Source: SAR92 bacterium MED-G29 (GTDB lineage: Bacteria > Pseudomonadota > Gammaproteobacteria > Pseudomonadales > Porticoccaceae). Taken from it: a DNA stretch of 64,000 nt. The notes beneath the pieces were generated by a model that was given only the letters and a program-made list of their open reading frames with translations, did no database searches and had not been told where the DNA came from. The stretch spans positions 32,030 through 96,029 of the forward strand of contig NTJY01000001.1 of the NCBI GenBank assembly GCA_002457245.1. The letters run 5' to 3'. Below are positions 39,590 to 47,723 of the stretch, one piece after another. The position numbers and the translations under genes were made by a program. How positions within the stretch are numbered: the stretch's first letter is position 1; every line of letters begins with the position of its first letter.

Positions 39590-41536
39590 ATGATTTCTGA
39601 TTCAATTTTTTCTAAGGCGCTTGTTGGCGTTTTACTGTTAGTTCTTGTCGGCTGTGGCAGTGGAGACAACACTCCCCCAGATATCGATGGAGACGGTGTA
39701 GAGGATTCGCTTGATGCATTCCCCAATGATCCTAATGAGTCTGAAGATACTGATGGTGACGGTGTTGGTGATAATGCTGATGCATTCCCCTCTGACGCAT
39801 CCGAGACATCAGACTCAGATGGCGATGGTGTTGGTGATAATGCTGATGTTTTCCCAAATGACCCTTCTGAAACTATTGATACTGATGGTGATACCGTTGG
39901 AGATAACGGAGATAACTGCCCTGCACTAGAAAATACTGATCAGAGTGATATTGACGGAGATGGTGTGGGCGATGCATGTGATGATGACATGGATGCTGAC
40001 TCTGTGCTCAATGATGCGGACAACTGTCCAATGGTTGCAAACACGGATCAAGCTGACGCGGATGTAAATGACAAAGGTGATGCTTGTGATGCGATGCCAA
40101 CGATGTACGCGTATGACAACGCTGTGTTTACAGGGTCGGATTCCTCGGTTAGCTATACAGGTCAAACTGCTCGTCAGGTTCTCATTGCCGACATGGCTTA
40201 TTACATGGCAAGTGTGCTCGAGGATACTGCAGCAACCACGTCTGCTGAGAAAGAGACAGCGATGAAGTTCTTTGTTTACGGAACTGATGCCGATGTAACA
40301 GACACGCTGATGGCAACTTGGATTAAAGATGCTGAAAATGTAGTTCTGAAAGATGCTGCCACTTATGGCGCTATTTCAAGCGGTAAGAATCTGCATAAGA
40401 AGATTGCAGGTGGCTGTGGTGATGGTTGTGGAGAAGTTTCCAAGCTCATTGGTGGGGAATTCTTTGGATGGAGTTATGGGATTACTCCTGCGACTCCTCT
40501 AGCGTTGGTTGATCACTGGATAAGCGAGCAGGCTACTTTGGCCTCCGATGGGGTTGCTGTTCAGGTGACTGATGCGACAGGCGCAACCTCCTCAGCAAAT
40601 GTTAACACTGATGCTCATGGGCGAAACTACAGGCAGCTCATGCAGAAGTTCTTAATGGGCGCTGTTAGCTTCTCTCAGGGAACTAATGACTACTTCAAGA
40701 CTAACTTCATGGGAGTTAATTCTGATGGAGTTAATTATGTGGCCGCTCAAGATGGTACCAAGAACTATACTTATGCCGAGCACAAATTTGATGAGGGCTT
40801 TGGTTACTATGGCGCCGCTAGAAATGCTCTGGACTACACAGACCTCGAGGCGCGAGCAAAGAGTGGACGTGAGGGATGGAACAAAGGCTACCACGACACC
40901 GACGCTGATGGCATGATTGATGTTAGAAGTGAGTATCACTTTGGACATGCTCAAAACTGTGCCAAGCGAGATGCCGGATCTGCATCGGGCCCTAATCCCA
41001 CTGACTTCACTACTGAGGTTATGACTGCTGTGCTCGCATCGCGACAGATCATTAGCAATGCAGCAAACAAGGCCAATCCTGAATTGACTGAGGCTGAAAA
41101 TACAAAGCTTCAGGAGCATATTAAGATGGCTTCTGTTGCCTGGGAGAAGTGTATCGCTGCGACGGCCGTTCACTATGTGAATGATGTTATAGCCGATGTC
41201 AGCGAATACAGTGCTGGCGCCCCAGCGAGTTTGAGCAATTTTGAGACAGTTGCGAAGCACTGGTCAGAGCTCAAAGGGTTTGCTATGAGTCTACAATTTA
41301 GCCCTGCATCCCCCTTCAGAGACGAGACAATGACCGCAGTTAATCTTGATGATCTGAAGATGATTCTTGATCTTATAGGTGATGCGCCAGTCTTGGCTGA
41401 TGGTAGTCAGAATGGTGTGGCAGCCACAGGAACTGCTGAGGATGCAGTTTATGCATACATAGGAAAGCTTAATCAGGCGAGAGCCAAGTTGCAGGACGCA
41501 TATGGGTTCTCTGATGCGAATACGCTTTCATGGTAG
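39590..41536 (+). CDS. Fur-regulated lipoprotein: thrombospondin type 3 repeats plus DUF4856
   Basis: A 648-residue secreted lipoprotein. The signal peptide ends in lipobox LVGC with Cys22. Residues about 31-167 are acidic, Ca2+-binding thrombospondin type 3-like repeats (D.DGDGV.D..D units). The remaining 480 residues match the DUF4856 family (start YAYDNAVFTG...VSYTGQTARQ), often found with imelysin-like proteins. A Cys-containing GGCGDGCGE segment lies near residue 275. The ATG at 39590 has AAAGGA upstream and begins a proper signal peptide. First gene behind the Fur promoter, so a role in iron acquisition is inferred; the biochemical function of DUF4856 is unknown. Confidence 0.85.
   Translation: MISDSIFSKALVGVLLLVLVGCGSGDNTPPDIDGDGVEDSLDAFPNDPNESEDTDGDGVGDNADAFPSDASETSDSDGDGVGDNADVFPNDPSETIDTDGDTVGDNGDNCPALENTDQSDIDGDGVGDACDDDMDADSVLNDADNCPMVANTDQADADVNDKGDACDAMPTMYAYDNAVFTGSDSSVSYTGQTARQVLIADMAYYMASVLEDTAATTSAEKETAMKFFVYGTDADVTDTLMATWIKDAENVVLKDAATYGAISSGKNLHKKIAGGCGDGCGEVSKLIGGEFFGWSYGITPATPLALVDHWISEQATLASDGVAVQVTDATGATSSANVNTDAHGRNYRQLMQKFLMGAVSFSQGTNDYFKTNFMGVNSDGVNYVAAQDGTKNYTYAEHKFDEGFGYYGAARNALDYTDLEARAKSGREGWNKGYHDTDADGMIDVRSEYHFGHAQNCAKRDAGSASGPNPTDFTTEVMTAVLASRQIISNAANKANPELTEAENTKLQEHIKMASVAWEKCIAATAVHYVNDVIADVSEYSAGAPASLSNFETVAKHWSELKGFAMSLQFSPASPFRDETMTAVNLDDLKMILDLIGDAPVLADGSQNGVAATGTAEDAVYAYIGKLNQARAKLQDAYGFSDANTLSW
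39680..40090 (+). repeat. Tandem DNA repeats encoding thrombospondin type 3 units
   Basis: Imperfect repeats built on GATGGNGANGGTGTNGGTGATAATGCTGAT encode about six D-rich units (cited here in two parts: GATGGNGANGGTGT and GGTGATAATGCTGAT). Copies at about 39750-39790 and 39815-39850 are nearly identical, so copy-number variation by slippage or recombination is plausible. Confidence 0.75.
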
Positions 41537-41597
41537 TTAAAAGTCTGGTTTGGGCTCTTGGGCGGTGATCTGAGAGCCTACTCCATAAGTAACATCA

Positions 41598-41654
41598 TGG
41601 ACCAATTTTTTCGTTGGCCCATATTGGGCTGGCCTATGCCAGCCCTTATCTTTT
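41598..41654 (+). terminator. Tandem hairpins between the two lipoprotein genes
   Basis: First, TGGACCAA/TTGGCCCA (41598-41605, 41614-41621; one mismatch). Then a perfect 8-bp stem GGGCTGGC-CTAT-GCCAGCCC (41626-41645) followed by TTATCTTTT. The second looks like a leaky intrinsic terminator inside the operon, ending 14 nt before the imelysin gene, and could lower expression of the genes behind it. Confidence 0.65.
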
Positions 41655-41668
41655 AGAGGTATTCGGCA

Positions 41669-43396
41669 ATGAATCGTTTTTATCCGTTACTCCCTGTTCT
41701 AATGGTTGCTGTCCTAACTGCATGCGGAGGTGGTGGAGGTGGCGCCTCTGCATCAATTGATCCTTACCAGCCACCGGCAGATACCACTGCGCCCGTTATT
41801 ACCGTGACCGGTGATAACCCAGCTACAGTTGAGATCAACAGCACTTATACCGATGCTGAAGCAACATCTGATGGTGGTGAAACGGTTTCTTCCTCAGGGG
41901 AGGTAGATACCGGAACTGTCGGAGAGTATACGATTACTTATTCGGCAACAGATGCGGCAGGGAACACGGGAACTGCGACACGGATCGTCAATGTTGTCGA
42001 TAGTGGGCCTGGAGATACAGTTGCTCCAGTCATAACGCTCAATGGAGATAATCCTCAGACCGTGGAGTTGAATGATACTTATACCGAAGCCGGGGCGACG
42101 ACTGATACGGGGGAATCAGTATCCATTGATAGTTCGGCTGTAGATACTTCAATAGTCAGTTCCTTTGAGGTTATATACTCTGCGGTGGATGATGCGGGTA
42201 ACACAGCGACACCCGTAGTAAGAGTCGTCAACGTCGTTGACCCATCAGCTAGTGCCACCAAGCTATCTGTCTTGACAGCGGTCGTGGATGAAATTGTTAT
42301 TCCCAACTACAAACAGCTTGCGACACAAACTGCCCCTCTAGCCGGCTCTAACAGTCCTATCGCAGCTTACTGCTCTTCAATCGGCACAGATGACGAGGCG
42401 TCAAAACTAGAGGCAGCCAGAGAGGACTGGAAGTCGATTATGAAAACAGTACAGAAGACAGAGATGCACATCTTTGGTCAGGCGGCGCTAAATAACCTGT
42501 CTTTGAGAAATCGTGTTTACTTTTACCAAGAGAAAGATAGATTAGTGGAGACAGTTTCTACTTGTGCGACAGACGTTGCAGTCGTTAATGCATGGGCTGA
42601 CAATCAGTACCTTGTTTCAGCATCATCTGCAAATCAACGCAGTATGTCAGCGCTGGAATATCTGCTGTTTAACGATAATTTGGATCATACGTGTGCGGCA
42701 AATGTGTCTGCGGTGTCTGACTGGAATGCGCTTTCTGATACAGATCGTAAGGTTCGGCGCTGTGGGCTCAGTCTTCAGATCGCAAATGATGTTGCTATGA
42801 ATGCAGAACAGATTCATGCAACTTGGCTTGGGTCGAGAGATAATTTTTTAGACCCTAATGAGGTTGGTACTCGATTTGAGTTGATGACCGATGGCCTGTT
42901 CTATTTTGAGAAGCATACAAAGTCAGCTAAGCTCAACGGCCCCATAGGGATTGATGTCTTATGTCCAGATGAGCAACTGACCTGTCCAGAGTTTATTGAA
43001 TCTCCATTCAGTGAGACCTCGCTCCAAAATATCAAAGCTAATGCTGAGCAACTCTTAGAAATATTTGATAAAGGTCTGGATGACTTAGCAAATGAAAGTG
43101 CACCAGATGACTGGTCCTCATCCTTCAAAGGCCTGATCTCTGCTGTTATCAACAAGATCGCTATGATGCAATCCGCAGCGCCCAATGATTCTCTAGTTCA
43201 GCAGGTTGCCCGCATTAGCTCCGCTAATGACTCTGCGGCCTGCCAGAGCGCTTTTGATAGCCCCGAAGTTGATGCTGACCTAACAATATGTAGCCTAGGG
43301 GGCCTTGTTAAAAATGTTACCGACGATTTAAAGATTGAATTTATCACCTACCTTGGTGTTGATTTGCCCGAGGGTGCTGGGGGAGATACCGATTAA
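41669..43396 (+). CDS. Imelysin-family lipoprotein with Ig-like domains
   Basis: A 575-residue lipoprotein: signal peptide ending in lipobox LTAC (Cys19), a Gly-rich linker, two similar Ig-like (DUF5011-type) domains at about 38-115 and 117-195 (each starting APVIT..GDNP.TVE and ending RIVNVVD/RVVNVVD), then an all-helical imelysin (peptidase M75/EfeO-like) domain from about 200. Imelysin proteins are iron-regulated and occur with TonB receptors. The usual GxHxxE motif appears degenerate (SMSALE at 325-330), keeping Glu but not Gly or His. Second gene of the Fur-controlled operon. Confidence 0.85.
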   Translation: MNRFYPLLPVLMVAVLTACGGGGGGASASIDPYQPPADTTAPVITVTGDNPATVEINSTYTDAEATSDGGETVSSSGEVDTGTVGEYTITYSATDAAGNTGTATRIVNVVDSGPGDTVAPVITLNGDNPQTVELNDTYTEAGATTDTGESVSIDSSAVDTSIVSSFEVIYSAVDDAGNTATPVVRVVNVVDPSASATKLSVLTAVVDEIVIPNYKQLATQTAPLAGSNSPIAAYCSSIGTDDEASKLEAAREDWKSIMKTVQKTEMHIFGQAALNNLSLRNRVYFYQEKDRLVETVSTCATDVAVVNAWADNQYLVSASSANQRSMSALEYLLFNDNLDHTCAANVSAVSDWNALSDTDRKVRRCGLSLQIANDVAMNAEQIHATWLGSRDNFLDPNEVGTRFELMTDGLFYFEKHTKSAKLNGPIGIDVLCPDEQLTCPEFIESPFSETSLQNIKANAEQLLEIFDKGLDDLANESAPDDWSSSFKGLISAVINKIAMMQSAAPNDSLVQQVARISSANDSAACQSAFDSPEVDADLTICSLGGLVKNVTDDLKIEFITYLGVDLPEGAGGDTD

Positions 43397-45560
43397 ACAA
43401 TTAAAGAATGCTTTAGGATGCCTTAGCCTAGCCGCCTCGTCTCTGATAATCGCTGCCGATCTATCTGATGCTCAGATTAAGGAGGTCTTAATAATTGGCA
43501 CAAAAGAAGAGAAGCAAAATTTATCTGGTTCTGGGTTTCAGATTAGTAATGCTGATTTGGGCAAGCACGGCTATACCGATCTTAATCAAATTGTTAGTTC
43601 GGTTCCTGGCGTATATGTCCGAGAAGAGGATGGATTTGGACTCAGACCCAATATTGGCATTAGAGGGGCCACTTCTGACAGAAGTCAGAAGATCACGATA
43701 ATGGAGGATGGTGTGCTTATCGCACCTGCGCCATACTCTGCTCCAGCTGCCTATTATATAACCAACCCGTCACGTCTGTATGCTTTGGAGGTTCTAAAGG
43801 GCCCCTCAGCAATTCAATCAGGCCCCCACACGGTGGGTGGCACCATCAATTTAGTCACAAGACCTGTGCCCAAGGAAGATGTTGCAGAGCTGGATCTCAT
43901 TGCTGGATCTGATGGATATAAAAAAATAGCAGGTACGGTTGGATATAATTTCGATTCTGTTGGAATTCTTTTAGAGGGATTTAGATATGGCAGTGATGGC
44001 TTTAAGGAACTAGACAGTGGAGAAGATACTGGTTTTGTCCGCAACGACATCAATGTTAAATTAAGATGGGTACCACAATCAGAATTACCGCAAACTTTAA
44101 TGATCAAGGCAGGATTCGCTGATGAAGATGCCGATGAGACCTATCTTGGTTTGACTGATTCAGATTTTTCTGAGAATCCTCATCGCCGATATCCGGCGTC
44201 TCAACTTGACCGGTTTCAGTCTGAACATAAGCAGTTACATATGCATCATTCAGTTGCTTTAAGTAGCGATATGGATTTAAAAACTAAGATTTACTACAAC
44301 GAATACCATCGATCTTGGAATAAGTTTGATGGCTTTATGGATGGTCCAAAAGCACAGGATGTGCTGGCTGAGCCCACAGCCTACACTAGCGCATACAGAG
44401 TGCTTCAGGGTCTCCAAGATTCCAATGTTGGGGATTTTACAGATTTAACGATAGATGTTACTGATAATGATCGTGAGTACACTTCACACGGCATTCAATT
44501 TAATATAAACAAGCGGTTTGCCCTTGTTGGTCTTGATCATACTTTAAAGGTTGGTATTCGATACCATGAGGATGATGTAAGACGTCGGCACCAAACTCGC
44601 AGTTATCTAATGCGCTCAGGCGCTATGCTATCGGACGGCCTTGCTAGGCCATTTAAGACAAACAACTATGCGCACACTAAGGCCTATGCTCTATCCATTT
44701 CCGATGATATAACTTGGTCAGATTGGACCTTAAATCTCGGTGTAAGGCATGAAGATATTGAGGGCAGCGTGAATAATAAGTTATTAGATGTGATAACAGA
44801 GAATAGCCAGTCTATCACTGCCCCAGGTCTAGGTTTACATCGGCAGCTTACTGAAAAAATGAGTCTGTTGGCAGGCGTATATGTGGGATTTTCTCCATCA
44901 GGTCCAGGAAAATCAGGTGCTGAATCAGAGGAAAGTATCAATATTGAGTATGGTGTTCGGTATGATGATGGCCAATTCTCTGGGGAGATAATTGCGTTTG
45001 AAAGTGATTATGACAATCTCCTAGGTCGCTGCAGAGCTTCAGATTCTGATTGTCAGGTTGGTCAAGAATTCAGTGGCGGAAATGTTGAAGTTTCTGGGGT
45101 AGAAGTTTTTGGCCAATTTCAGCGTAGCTTAAGTGGCGGAGTTATATTGGCCTCGCAACTTAACTACACATTTTCGGAGTCAAAATTTAAAGGTGCATTC
45201 TTCTCTCAATTCTCTCAGTGGGGACTTGTTGAGAAGGGTGATGAGCTTCCTTATATACCAAGACATGCGGGAAGATGGCAGGTTGGTTTAGAGACAGATA
45301 TTTGGGCTATAGATGTAGCATTAAAGTATCAGCATGGAATGAGGGAAGTACCGGGTTCTGGCCAGATAGCTGACGATCTTCATACTGATAGTCTAACCAC
45401 TTTAGATGCATCCCTCACCTGGTTTGTGAATGAGCAAATGGATTTGAGAGTTTTGACTAGGAATCTGACTGATGAAACAGCTATCGTATCGCATCGTCCG
45501 TATGGAGCTCGACCTAATTTCCCGCGCACTTTGATGGCTCAAATGAAGTACCGTTTCTAA
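43392..45560 (+). CDS. TonB-dependent outer-membrane receptor (FecA-like), probable ATT start
   Basis: A TonB-dependent transporter for ferric chelates. A TonB-box-like KEVLIIGT precedes the plug domain (ISNADL, PGVYVREEDGFGLRPNIGIRG in part, VLKGPSAIQ), and the 22-strand barrel ends in MAQMKYRF with terminal Phe. I place the start at ATT 43392: GGGGGAG (43379-43385) lies 6 nt upstream, and the resulting N-terminus M-KQLKNALGCLSLAASS is a textbook signal peptide. In-frame alternatives (GTG 43374, ATG 43335) have poor ribosome-binding sites and add residues that disrupt the signal. It overlaps the imelysin stop by 5 nt. The ligand is unknown. Confidence 0.85.
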   Translation: MKQLKNALGCLSLAASSLIIAADLSDAQIKEVLIIGTKEEKQNLSGSGFQISNADLGKHGYTDLNQIVSSVPGVYVREEDGFGLRPNIGIRGATSDRSQKITIMEDGVLIAPAPYSAPAAYYITNPSRLYALEVLKGPSAIQSGPHTVGGTINLVTRPVPKEDVAELDLIAGSDGYKKIAGTVGYNFDSVGILLEGFRYGSDGFKELDSGEDTGFVRNDINVKLRWVPQSELPQTLMIKAGFADEDADETYLGLTDSDFSENPHRRYPASQLDRFQSEHKQLHMHHSVALSSDMDLKTKIYYNEYHRSWNKFDGFMDGPKAQDVLAEPTAYTSAYRVLQGLQDSNVGDFTDLTIDVTDNDREYTSHGIQFNINKRFALVGLDHTLKVGIRYHEDDVRRRHQTRSYLMRSGAMLSDGLARPFKTNNYAHTKAYALSISDDITWSDWTLNLGVRHEDIEGSVNNKLLDVITENSQSITAPGLGLHRQLTEKMSLLAGVYVGFSPSGPGKSGAESEESINIEYGVRYDDGQFSGEIIAFESDYDNLLGRCRASDSDCQVGQEFSGGNVEVSGVEVFGQFQRSLSGGVILASQLNYTFSESKFKGAFFSQFSQWGLVEKGDELPYIPRHAGRWQVGLETDIWAIDVALKYQHGMREVPGSGQIADDLHTDSLTTLDASLTWFVNEQMDLRVLTRNLTDETAIVSHRPYGARPNFPRTLMAQMKYRF

Positions 45561-45576
45561 TGTTTAGGGGATCCCA

Positions 45577-46497
45577 TTGCTCGATTTACTAGTTGCTCCC
45601 GCTGAGAAGTTTTTGGATCCCTCTGAGAGGGTCTTCTGGGGCTATATGCTGAGTGCCCTGGTGATCGCATCGATTGTCGTTTCGTATCAGGAGAAGCGAT
45701 TCAGGCCTATAGAGCAGATGCAAAGATTGTTTAATCCTAAGTATTGGCTGTCTCGATCTAGCCTCTACGATGTATTTCTTATGATCTTTAATACGTTTAT
45801 GAGATTAACCCTACTAATTCCTTTTTTTGGTAGTCATGTCGTTGTCACTGTTCTTGTGGGCGGGTTTTTACAAGAGCACGTGGGTGACGCACCAGATCTG
45901 AATATTGGTTGGTTTTGGATTGCCGCCATATTCAGCGTATGCTTTTTAGTGCTTGATGACTTAAGCCGATTTCTGCTTCATTTCTGCATGCATCGGTTTG
46001 ATTTCCTGTGGTATTTCCATAAGACTCACCACAGTGCTACCGTTCTAACTCCCCTGACTATTTTCCGTGTACATCCAGTGGAGCATGTCTTGTATTTTTC
46101 TCGTAGACTGGTTGTGTTTGGTTTCGTCACAGGTATCTTTATTTGGCTATTTTCGCATCGACTTTCGGGACTGCAGATCTTAGGCGTTGACATGTTTGGA
46201 GTTCTATTTAATTTCGCTGCGGCGAATTTAAGGCACTCACATATCTGGATCTCTTTTGGACGTTTAGAAAAAATATTTATTAGCCCAGCACAACATCAAA
46301 TCCACCATAGCGTCGGTAATAGCAATGCTAATCTAGGGAGTATTTTCTCGATATGGGATGGTATCATAGGTACGCGGATGTATGCGGGTGAGCGGCGGAC
46401 ACTAGAGTTTGGGCTTAGTCCCGAGCCGAAGCCTAAAGAGAAAGAAGATATTGATATCGTTAATATTCTAAATCCTCATCCGCCATCGACGTCTTAA
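45577..46497 (+). CDS. Sterol desaturase / fatty acid hydroxylase family membrane protein
   Basis: A 306-residue integral membrane protein of the di-iron fatty acid hydroxylase superfamily. The three histidine clusters are complete: HFCMH (135-139), HKTHH (148-152) and HQIHH (240-244), with a further HSH near 218. About four to five hydrophobic segments. Start TTG at 45577 with AGGGGA 5 nt upstream. It follows the TonB receptor by 16 nt and is probably the last gene of the iron cassette. The substrate is unknown; modification of a lipid or of the imported chelate are both possible. Its stop overlaps that of the convergent Nudix gene. Confidence 0.85.
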   Translation: MLDLLVAPAEKFLDPSERVFWGYMLSALVIASIVVSYQEKRFRPIEQMQRLFNPKYWLSRSSLYDVFLMIFNTFMRLTLLIPFFGSHVVVTVLVGGFLQEHVGDAPDLNIGWFWIAAIFSVCFLVLDDLSRFLLHFCMHRFDFLWYFHKTHHSATVLTPLTIFRVHPVEHVLYFSRRLVVFGFVTGIFIWLFSHRLSGLQILGVDMFGVLFNFAAANLRHSHIWISFGRLEKIFISPAQHQIHHSVGNSNANLGSIFSIWDGIIGTRMYAGERRTLEFGLSPEPKPKEKEDIDIVNILNPHPPSTS

Positions 46498-47051
46498 GAA
46501 TTTGAGTGTTTGCTTTTCCAGGGGCGTCTAATATCCTCCCGAATAATATCAAAAATTCCGCTCTTTCTATCCTCAAAATAATGATCCAAAAGCGCCTCTA
46601 CCATTGGAAAGGCCAGTTCACTCCAAGGGATATCCTCTTCAGAAAATAATGCTACGTCCGAGGATTCCGTACTTGGACTAAAAATAGCTTCAGGCATCTC
46701 AGCGCGGTAGAAGATATAGATTTGATTAATCTGAGGAATATCAAAAATCGCATATAGAGAGGGGCCTCTAACTTGAGTATTAGCCTCCTCTGAACATTCC
46801 CTGATAGCTCCCTCAAGGGATGACTCTCCGTTTTCTAAGAACCCTGCTGGCAATGTCCAATAGCCGACTCGTGGCTGAATTGATCTTTTGCATAAAAGAA
46901 CTTTAGACTTATAGGTGGGGAGAATTCCCGCTATAACTTTTGGATTTTGATAGTGAATCTCACCACATGATTCACATACATAGCGCAGCCTATTGTCTCC
47001 ATCAGGGATTTTATGTGTGACCAAAGCACCGCAGCTGGAACAAAATTTCAT
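46494..47051 (-). CDS. Nudix hydrolase with N-terminal zinc ribbon
   Basis: A 185-residue protein. A zinc ribbon (FCSSCG and YVCESCG; four Cys) leads into a Nudix fold with box GFLENGESSLEGAIRE, continuing as CSEEAN; the box Gly after EEx is replaced by Asn. The zinc ribbon plus short Nudix domain resembles the C-terminal half of NudC (NADH pyrophosphatase) and related ADP-ribose/NAD-type enzymes, but substrate cannot be told. Divergent from the CoA-type Nudix gene at 47093. Confidence 0.85.
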   Translation of the reverse strand: MKFCSSCGALVTHKIPDGDNRLRYVCESCGEIHYQNPKVIAGILPTYKSKVLLCKRSIQPRVGYWTLPAGFLENGESSLEGAIRECSEEANTQVRGPSLYAIFDIPQINQIYIFYRAEMPEAIFSPSTESSDVALFSEEDIPWSELAFPMVEALLDHYFEDRKSGIFDIIREDIRRPWKSKHSNS

Positions 47052-47080
47052 TAAATACTCAGAAAACTATTTTGGCTGCG

Positions 47081-47086
47081 TATAAT
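47081..47086 (+). promoter_or_regulatory. TATAAT box abutting the nudL start
   Basis: A perfect TATAAT ends 6 nt before the ATG at 47093. Transcription would start at or next to the A of ATG, giving a leaderless mRNA. No good -35 element is visible and no Shine-Dalgarno precedes the ATG. Confidence 0.4.
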
Positions 47087-47092
47087 GCCCGT

Positions 47093-47707
47093 ATGCTATC
47101 GACTATTGCAAATCGGTTATCTAGATTCCCTCTAAAAAAATGGGAACCAACTTCAGGCGATGCTAAAAATACTGCTGCTGTTTTAGTGCTGCTGCACGGA
47201 GATAATAAAAATCCAAAAGTTCTCCTAACCCAGAGGGCAATGCATTTAAAAACTCATGCAGGAGAAGTCGCGTTCCCCGGAGGTATGTGGGACTCAATCG
47301 ATACTGACTTGCTTCAAACGGCCTTAAGAGAGGCCAATGAGGAGGTAGGTCTCCAAGCAGAGGCTGTTAAGCCAATAGCAACGCTACCTACTGCATCGCC
47401 TCGTCGGCGTGAGATCAGTGTTACGCCCTATGTCGCTTTAGCTTCGGGTCCTTTACATTTAAACTCGGAATCTGATGAGATTAGTACGATTTTTAATGTG
47501 CCGTTAACTTTTTTTCTTCGACATGATGAATATAAATACTTCGAGATGGAAATACCTTCCGAGGAAGGGATTAGAGAGATACGATTTCCCTATATTACGT
47601 TTAAGAAATTCAAAATTTGGGGTTTTACGCTTAAAGTCTTGACCGATATGCTAAACGACACTATTGATGCCGAGATAGATTTAGATTATCCGTTCCATTC
47701 AAAATAA
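47093..47707 (+). CDS. nudL: CoA pyrophosphatase-type Nudix hydrolase
   Basis: A Nudix hydrolase of the NudL/UPF0035 type, which cleaves CoA to 4'-phosphopantetheine and 3',5'-ADP. The CoA motif LLTQRAMHLKTHAGEVAFPGG (cited by LLTQRA and GEVAFPGG) precedes the Nudix box with ALREANEEVGL. About 204 residues from ATG 47093. A TTG at 47072 is in frame but lacks a ribosome-binding site and overlaps the TATAAT. It is followed by the gamma-CA-like gene after 16 nt. Confidence 0.88.
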   Translation: MLSTIANRLSRFPLKKWEPTSGDAKNTAAVLVLLHGDNKNPKVLLTQRAMHLKTHAGEVAFPGGMWDSIDTDLLQTALREANEEVGLQAEAVKPIATLPTASPRRREISVTPYVALASGPLHLNSESDEISTIFNVPLTFFLRHDEYKYFEMEIPSEEGIREIRFPYITFKKFKIWGFTLKVLTDMLNDTIDAEIDLDYPFHSK

Positions 47708-47723
47708 ACAGAGAGGAAGCGCA

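Noticed and set aside
40652-41260. 202-codon open frame on the minus strand inside the DUF4856 gene
   Set aside because: It lies fully antisense to a gene with a signal peptide, ribosome-binding site and family match. Its translation has no recognisable domain.
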